Below, piece after piece: positions 57,017 through 64,000 of a DNA stretch of 64,000 nt; position 1 is the first letter of the stretch; each line of letters begins with the position of its first letter. The position numbers and the translations under genes are program-made. The notes below the pieces were generated by a model. It saw only the letters and a list, made by a program, of their open reading frames with translations. It had not been told where the DNA came from and made no database searches. Origin of the DNA: Capra hircus (Eukaryota; Chordata; Mammalia; Artiodactyla; Bovidae); NCBI RefSeq assembly GCF_001704415.2, contig NC_030827.1:42350271-42414270 (forward strand), given 5' to 3'.

Positions 57017-58799
57017 AACTTTACATATAAGATCATCCTTGTCCTACTTAATTTTAACTTTTGAAGATCCATTATACAGAAAAGTTGGAGAGAATTTTTT
57101 CTGAGAATAATTGCATGAATAGAGATCTAAAACTAGCATGTTTAATTCTTGAAATACTGATGGAAATAATTGCAGCATAGTTGAGAAGAAGCAGAGCTTG
57201 GCTCTTGGTGTTACAAGAACCCTTTCTTCAAAGTTTTGGTGTTATTCCTAAGTGAAAGCCAAGAGCACTGAATCAGGCTGAAGCTGGCAAGAAATATGTA
57301 GTATATGAATGGCATTAGACCTGAAAGTATTTATACAATTTGATCAAGTGAGTTCTGAGAAAAAGAGACATAGAATATTTTGCCTTTTATAAAAGCTTAT
57401 TTTAAGGAAATTATGTACATCATGGCCTAAGGAAACTTAACTACATTCCTTTTTGAAATAAAAAGCTACGTTACTACAATGTTGATGCTATGAAAACCTA
57501 TAGAAGAGAAATTCTGATTAAAATTAATTCCTGTTACTATGGAGGAAAAAGGCAGCCAGGCAAAGTAAGAGCAAAATGTAGTATATGCCTTAAAGGAAGA
57601 GCAGTTTCAGACTATAAAATTGTGAGTCTATAGAGGAGGGAATTGGGATAATTTATTTAACTCAGTAATGAAACTTAAATCTAATATAAGTAACAGTTTC
57701 TAAAGTAACCTAAGGTGCAGAACCCTCCAACTGTGAAAATTTAACTCTGAATGTATTTTAATTTATAATAAGAAGTTATATCTCCATATATTGACTAACA
57801 GAAGTTCACAAACAGAAATTTCCAGAGCATAAATTGATAGAGACAAGTGGATGGCAGATACATATTTCAAGGTACTTTTGAAATTGAATTATTATTTTAA
57901 TACTTCAAATTTTATGATTAGCATAGAATTGAAATCACCAGTAAAGCTCTTAGAGAGGATAAAGGCAAAGAGTTCTTCTTTGTATAATTCAGTTCAATTA
58001 ATTCATCAAATATTGTTGAGGGCCAGATGATCTCTGGCGCCTTTCACAGTACCATCCTGGCTTGTAGAAATCATGGGTTGATTTGCTACCTACTTGTTTA
58101 AAAAGTGGTTTGATCAGTGCATTTGGATACATTTTTCTTGCTTTTTCCTCCTCCCTCTTTTTTTACTTTCTAGACACTTTTATTTATTTATTTTTGACTA
58201 TTCTCTTAGTTCTCCCCCTTCCCCCCTCCTTTTTTTAAGAGCATTTTAACCTCTTGGTCTGTTGTGATGAGTAGAACCAAGTCTCTTCTTTCCCAGGAGA
58301 TTCTTATCCTGAGTCATAGCATGAATGATACCTTATTTTAACAAGGATCCCAAGAACAAGGAATACCTTATTTTAACAAGTATCCCAAGAACAGCGGTGG
58401 TTCTGAGACTTTCCATTTTCAGTGTGCAGACAGTGCCTAAATTTCAGTCACTTGTATCTTGAAAATGTACGCAGAAATGAGAGGTGAAACATCCTCTACC
58501 CTTATGTTTGTTTTCTGCTTTATTCCTGGTGCATTTACACAAGGACATGTTGCACACATCACTTTTTATGCAGCATCATGTTACCTTCACCCAAGGACCA
58601 GCTACATCATGCATTATTACCACATAATAAAGCTGTCACCAGTGTCAGTGTATTCTAAGCAAATGCCATTTCCCTTCTGTATGCCTAAACTTTCTCCTCA
58701 ACTTCCTTTGCTTCCACTCTTTCCTGACAGTTCACTATCCACAGGGAAACTGGAATGTTCGTTAACAGTATGAGTCAGGTTGGCTCTAAACACAACAAA
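57017..58799. other. Unassigned AT-rich intergenic DNA
   Basis: No gene or family recognised. A short local repeat is visible: 'ACCTTATTTTAACAAG' followed by 'TCCCAAGAACA' occurs at about 58,330 and again at about 58,366. Confidence 0.5.
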
Positions 58800-59265
58800 G
58801 TTTTCCCATGGTAGTTAAGATCCTAACATGATTTAGACCCTGCCTCCTTGACCTCATGTCATTCTGCTTCCCCTCTTGTGCACAATACACCCCAGGATCA
58901 CCAGCTTTATTTCAGTTCCTCCAGGAGGCCTGTTCCTTGGTGGGTGGTTCTCTTTCCTCCCATCATTCCAGGACTGCTGCTTAGTCACTAAAATGTTGGT
59001 CATATTGTGTCATCTGTAGAGAGGCTCACCCCAACCAATCCATCTGAAGTAGCCACACCATCTTATCACCTCTTTTAATTCTCTGCATACAATTACCACT
59101 CTCTGATGCACATCTCCTTTATTTATTTTTGTCATGTTTTGGTCACCTGCATCCAATAAAATGTAAGACTTTACAACTGAGGACTGTGCCTATCTTGTTT
59201 CGTCAGAGTCTTGGATAGTATTTTCTATGTACCTAGTTCTCAATAAATATTTACTGAATGAGGCT
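58800..59265 (+). mobile_element. L2 LINE 3' end
   Basis: Follows L2 consensus order: 'CCTCATGTCATTCTGCTTCC', a 'CCAGGAGGCCTGTTCC' block, 'CCATCTGAAGTAGCC', 'CCTTTATTTATTTTTGTCAT', 'AAAATGTAAGACTTTACAAC', 'GGACTGTGCCTATCTTGTTT' and the terminal 'CTCAATAAATATTTACTGAA'. Confidence 0.75.
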
Positions 59266-59319
59266 TAACCTTTACAGTTTCTGCTTGGGCAGTAAGGCTA
59301 AGCAAATTATCATAAATCT

Positions 59320-59530
59320 GTGCTGTGCTTAGTCACTCAGTTGTGTCAGACTCTTTGTGACCCCATAGACTGGAGTCCGCCAGGCTCCTCTGTCCATGGA
59401 GATTCTCCAGGCAAGAATACTGGAGTAGGTTGCCATGCCTTTCTCCATGGGCTCTTCCCAACCCAGGATTGAACCCAGGTCTCTTGCATTGCAGGCAGAT
59501 TCTTTACTGTCAGAGTCACCAGGGAAGCCC
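59320..59530 (-). mobile_element. Bov-tA SINE with perfect 11-bp TSD
   Basis: Antisense Bov-tA ('GCTTAGTCACTCAGTTGTGT' to 'GTCACCAGGGAAGCCC'). ATCATAAATCT at 59,309-59,319 and 59,531-59,541. Confidence 0.95.
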
Positions 59531-59828
59531 ATCATAAATCTAGGTGTATCATTAATTAAATCGATTAATTGTATCCTCTATGCAAATAGTGATAAAATGT
59601 ATCTTTCCTGAAATAACACAGATTATTTATAATGTGCTTCTATTTTTTAAAAGCAATATATTTCTACTACCCTTAAACTGAAAGCAATTTGATTTCATTA
59701 TGAATTTTATGCATTTGTGTGTTATATTCAGTCTTTAGTATTCAGACAGATTTTCTTATCTTTCCCTATCTTTTCACTTTTAGTTTCAGTCATAGACAGC
59801 TATAATTTTAGGATCCTAAGGCCAAATG

Positions 59829-60235
59829 GATGTGAGAGTTGTATCATAAAGAAACCTAAGAGCTGAAGAATTGATGCTTTTGAACTGTGGTGTTGGAGAA
59901 GACTCTTGAGACTCCCTTGGACTGCATGGAGATCAAACCAGTCCATCCTAAAGGAAATCAGTCCTGAATATTCATTGGAAGGACTGATGCTGAAGCAGAA
60001 ACTCCAATACTTTGGTCACCTGATGTGAAGAACCAACTCATTGGAAAAGACTGGAATGCTGGGAAAGATGGAAGGCAGGAGAAGGGACGATAGAGGATGA
60101 TATGGTTGGATGGCACCACCAACTTGATGGATAGGAGTTTGAGCAAGCTCTGGGAGTTGGTGATGGACAGGGAAGCCTGGCGTGCTGCAGTCTGTGGGGT
60201 TGCAAAGAGTCGAACATGACTGAGTGACTGAATTA
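59829..60235 (+). mobile_element. BovB 3'-end fragment with 11-bp TSD
   Basis: From 'GATGTGAGAGTTGTATCATA' to 'ATGACTGAGTGACTGAATTA'. Perfect direct repeat AAGGCCAAATG at 59,818-59,828 and 60,236-60,246. Older BovB type; no intact frame. Confidence 0.93.
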
Positions 60236-60246
60236 AAGGCCAAATG

Positions 60247-60688
60247 TTTTAAAGATCTTCTTACGTCGGAGAAGTGTGATGAAGAGATCTGCCCATGAAT
60301 TTGTGGTGCCTGAAAGGAAGCCAGAGCTGCAGTTGTTTGTGCTCAGGGACATTTGAGAAAAAAAAAAAAATTGACCCATAGTAACAACACTAGGACTTTG
60401 ATAGAAGCCAGGTATCAAAAGATAGTTTGCCTAATGAAGCTGCAGATTTAATAATATTAGAAATTAAAGAGTGTGCCCAGAAGATGGTGACCCTGGGAAA
60501 ACAAATTGCTGATCCACTCAATCTTAAAGTACAGAGTATGACATATGGATTTAGGATTGATTCAAGTGAATATCGATCACTGGTACTTACAGGTGCTTAT
60601 GATGCCAACTCATGTTTTTAAACCCCCTATTGGAAAGTCAGTTGTAATTTATGTATTATGTATATATATAATTCATATATAGATCCAT
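60247..60688. other. Unassigned DNA with a 64-codon frame
   Basis: An A-run at 60,357-60,371. The frame 60,427-60,621 ('MPNEAADLIILEIKECAQKM...') has balanced composition but no domain I know, no splice context and no partner. Function not assigned; chance or a decayed retrocopy fragment are possible. Confidence 0.35.
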
Positions 60689-60769
60689 GGTGGTTTAGTT
60701 GCTAAGTCGTGTCTGACTCTTGTGACCCCATGGACTGTAGCCTGCCAGGCTCCTCTGTCTATAGGATTC
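60689..60769 (-). mobile_element. Truncated Bov-tA SINE
   Basis: Antisense SINE 3' end only: 'GGTTTAGTTGCTAAGTCGTG' to 'CTCCTCTGTCTATAGGATTC'. Similar ATCCATG sequence on both sides may be the TSD. Confidence 0.8.
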
Positions 60770-61035
60770 ATAAATCCATGTGTGATCTTAAATCCATGAT
60801 CTATTTCACTAGGTCCATTCAAAGTGAAGATCTAGATTCAGGTGATACTATTTAAATTGTTACACAGTGACTCAGTTGAGTGGGTCATGACAGTAGTTTT
60901 TTTTAAGCTTATATAATTGAATCAAATACAAAGCATTGGAGGATGTCTTCACATTGTCAAACAACAGATTCATAAAATTTCGATCAGTTATGTGACTATA
61001 GTGTGTGTGCTGTCATCATGTAAAATAAATTTCTT
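60770..61035. other. Unassigned spacer
   Basis: AT-rich, no feature recognised. Confidence 0.45.
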
Positions 61036-61049
61036 GCTGTGAATGGGAT

Positions 61050-61320
61050 TGGAGAAGGCAATGGCAACCCACTCCAGGAAAATCCCATGGATGGAGGAGC
61101 CTGGTAGGCTGCAGTCCATGGGGTTGCTATGAGTTGGACATGACTGAGCGACTTCACTTTCACTTTTCACTTTCATGCATTGGAGAAGGAAATGGCAACC
61201 CACTCCAGTGTTCTTGCCTGGAGAATCCCAAGGACGAGGGAGCCTGGTGGGCTGCCGTCTATGGGGTTGCACAGAGTCAGACATGACTGAAGCAACTTAG
61301 CAGCAGCAGCAGCAGCAGCA
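61050..61320 (+). mobile_element. Bov-A2 dimeric SINE with (AGC)n tail
   Basis: Two Bov-A monomers, the first with a small internal deletion, linked by 'CACTTTTCACTTTCATGC', ending in about eight AGC units (61,299-61,320). Perfect 14-bp TSD GCTGTGAATGGGAT at 61,036-61,049 and 61,321-61,334. Confidence 0.95.
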
Positions 61321-61334
61321 GCTGTGAATGGGAT

Positions 61335-63411
61335 AAAAAATCTGTGAAAGCCATCAAAGAATATTGGATTGAGTTGGATTGGGTTCATCTGACATAAAAT
61401 GAAGAATAATTTACAGAGGGAATTTTCCCAAGAGTAAGTATGAGGACCAGTCCCCAAATAAGGACAAGGTCAAATTGTCACTGAACTCCTTGAAATAAAA
61501 AACAGCTGAAATACAGAACAGAATGTGTTAGACTTTGTAATTCATAATTCCCTCAAACATAGCCTCATTTGTTTTGCCCATTGATAATTCATTACTTGTT
61601 TAATAGTGTTTTGAGTTTCCCAACCAGAAGTTAAACTCCTTGAAGTAGTCATGTAATTCTATGTCTTGTAATGCTGAGAACATAGTTGTCACATAAAGCA
61701 TTTTGTTAATTGACCCATGGAAAAATAAAAAAATATGAGTAGCTAGTGAAGATTAAATATAATCTGCATCATTTTAGCTGGCCCAGCATTATAACCCAGT
61801 AGTTTTGCCCACCATCCCTGTCTGTTAGTAGCATATATATCAATTTTCTTGCACATTTTCAAACCAAATCTCTTTTGAATTTATTAGAAATAGGACATGC
61901 AATAGTTATCAAAAATGTCTTTCATAAATTCCAAATAGCTAATGACAATCCATTCCATTTTTTGACCTTTAAATCTGTGATTCCATCAAAGAAAGAGATC
62001 ACATTCTCCCAACTTTATTTGTTTTTCTTCATTATGGTAAGGTCAGAACCCAGAGGAGGTAGACATGGTTTCAGGTTCCTATTTAGATTCCTTTGTCTAA
62101 CTCATGTTTTGGATCAACTCTTCCTTCACAGTTCAAAGTCATTGAGTTAAATTAAACAAGAGATTCCTGAGAAGATGAAGCCAAGCATGACTAACATCTT
62201 GTCCCAGACACATGTCAAGCTTGGTTAAGAATTAGACCCCCCTCTTTGTTGTTGCTGGGACAGACGGAAGTCTCTTTTAGTATGACCCAGCATGAGCTAG
62301 CAGCATTCACGTTAGTTTGAAGCAATTTACTTTGTATTTCGTTTTTGTAGTTCACAGCGGGTCCTTTCAGGAGGAATAAAAGGGCTTGCTCTGCAATCTA
62401 CCTTTATTGTTTCACTGAAGAATAGAAGCAAAACATATTTCAATCAGAAGAATTATACCTGAGTGCTATAAATATTTCCAGAGCCAACAGAGAGAGCCCT
62501 GTGCCATTTAAGGTCAGGGTTGATATTTTAAAGGGAAAAATGTTGATGGTAAACCCATGGGAAATAAAATCCTAGACTCTCCTAAGTGAGTAGCCAGGAG
62601 ATAAGACCAGAAATTCCAGAGGTTAGCCACAGTAGATAAGATCCTCAAACTTCTTTTTTTAAAAAAGGACATTGCTAGGATACACAGTGACTTCCATGGA
62701 ACTCAAGTGCCATTGTTTTATAGCAAAGCCACTTTTTTATTGACTAGTGTTAATGAGATGAAGGAACTCCACTTTAATGGATTATCAATCCTACCTAATC
62801 TTGTTTTTTACTATTTAATCTTTCTTGTTGCTATGGTTAGAAATTGAGCAAACTAAATCCTTGTTTCTTCTTTCCCTTGACCTTATTCTGATTCATCAAA
62901 TCGGTTCTCTTACACTCTGAACTATGCCAATTATTGTGTCTGTCAAGCCATACATTCATTAGAGTATTAGGGCTAATGGACATGCTCTAAGAGCATATTC
63001 ATCTTTAAAAATACGGTAAAAGCTAATTCTTTTGGCTCAGCAAAGCTCAGGTTGACATCTTGCCACTCTTCTGCTGCCAGGAATATCTGGTGACTTAATG
63101 AAGCAAAGATCTTAAACACACAACTCAGTGGATTATTCAATATTAAGGTTTGCACTAGAGTCTGTGAAGAAGGATTAACACTTTCAGTTCTATAAAAGCA
63201 CAGGTGATGAATTAAAACACAGAGGACTACCAGAATGGACAGTGCATCAGAAGGATTACAGAGTAACTTGTACCTCAAGAGTCCATTGATCTTCCTTTTC
63301 ATATGATATTAAAAAAAATAATCTTTTATATGCCAGTTGTAATGCATCTGGATTAGTGGAGCCAACAGGCTGTGACTGTTTAAATATTAATTGGAATAGC
63401 AATGTCTAAAT
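61335..63411. other. Unassigned intergenic DNA
   Basis: No gene or repeat family recognised. Frames of 91 (61,875-62,150) and 109 codons (62,973-63,302, minus) lack domains or coding signs. Confidence 0.45.
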
Positions 63412-63585
63412 CAGTGGTTCTCAACCCTGACTGCATATTAGAATCACCTAAGGAGTTTTAAAAATTTGTAGATGCCTAGTCCCCACCTCTAGAGAGACTG
63501 CTTTAATTGGTTGGGGGCAGTGCCCTGACATCAGAATATTTTAAAAGCTCCCTTGGTATACAGTCAGCACTGAAGACCACCTGTA
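63412..63585 (+). mobile_element. MER5A (hAT-Charlie) DNA transposon
   Basis: Starts 'CAGTGGTTCTCAACCCTGAC', then 'CATATTAGAATCACCTAAGG' and 'GCCTAGTCCCCACCTCTAGA', ending near 'CAGTCAGCACTGAAGACCAC', in MER5A order and close to its full length. Confidence 0.85.
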
Positions 63586-64000
63586 AATAAATGCTAAAAC
63601 AGAATGGTATTCTCTTACCAGAATGCCTGGCTCAAATAGTCTATTCTTTTAAAGATTCTCAATGGAGTATCTTTTATTAAAGGACTAGAATAAGGATCCT
63701 GTTTCATTCCATCCTAATTACATTGGCTTTGCCATATTATAGCATATTATGGACTATATTGGATGCAATTAAATATTTTGGGCATTTTCAGGAAGTCTTT
63801 TTAATTTTCAAAATATACTTGATATGAAATTTATACTCTTAAAAAGTCTCTTGGTTTTTGCAGTGTCATAGAATTTGTTCATCAGGAGGAAAAAAAAAAA
63901 AAAGGCAAAATATACCCAAAGACTCTTTGCTAGTTCAGTAAGCAAGCAAACAAACAAAAACCTTAAAACCTGTTTTGTTTAGTTAGTTCAGCTCCCTGAA
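63586..64000. other. Unassigned AT-rich DNA
   Basis: An A-run at 63,890-63,903 and an (AAAC)-type stretch at 63,945-63,960; nothing else recognised before the window ends. Confidence 0.45.

Noticed and set aside
1..64000. A new multi-gene biological system
   Set aside because: No host genes or gene clusters were found. The notable content is retrotransposon structure, so claiming an undescribed system would not be supported.

Overview
The window is mammalian intergenic DNA from a ruminant, most likely a bovid. The evidence is BovB (RTE-type) retrotransposons, tRNA-Glu-headed Bov-tA SINEs, dimeric Bov-A2 SINEs with (AGC)n tails, and ruminant-type L1s with very long 5'UTRs. Cattle, sheep, goat and buffalo cannot be told apart by eye. 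I found no host protein-coding gene, rRNA or functional tRNA gene, CRISPR array or operon. The longer reading frames are retrotransposon genes, their broken remains, or shadows on their other strand.

Layout. 1-25,800 is old intergenic sequence with an ancient L1 3' end (about 390-2025), L2 pieces, a probable DNA transposon (about 3970-4830), many Bov-tA insertions, and seven BovB loci. One BovB is rearranged by 5' inversion (13,017-15,793) and one is a 2.6-kb copy with a broken RT gene (19,353-21,967).

25,807-47,369 is the centrepiece: one old full-length L1 on the + strand, bounded by a 9-bp target-site duplication (TSD) and spread over 21.5 kb by later insertions. Inside its ORF2 sits an ERV1-like solo LTR (4-bp TSD). 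Inside the LTR sits a 5'-inverted BovB. Inside the BovB sits a 7.7-kb full-length young L1 on the - strand (12-bp perfect TSD). That young L1 has an intact ORF1 and an ORF2 with a single nonsense codon, CGA to TGA, at codon 484. Smaller Bov-tA and BovB insertions, including a 31-bp BovB tail, also lie in the old L1.

47,370-64,000 is mostly unassigned non-coding DNA. It holds MER20 and MER5A DNA-transposon fossils, an L2 3' end, further BovB and SINE insertions, and a 5'-truncated young L1 (55,451-56,999) that appears to carry about 550 bp of 3'-transduced sequence inside a perfect 17-bp TSD.

How the parts work together. L1 ORF2p (endonuclease plus reverse transcriptase) mobilises L1. BovB encodes its own enzyme, and the Bov-tA and Bov-A2 SINEs carry BovB-derived 3' ends, so by family knowledge they use the BovB machinery. 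The window is therefore a record of target-primed reverse transcription products: truncation, twin-priming inversion, transduction and nesting. Its value is in these structures rather than in a new gene system. Family names are from recognition of consensus features; no database search was run, and most boundaries are good to about 5-20 bp unless a TSD fixes them.
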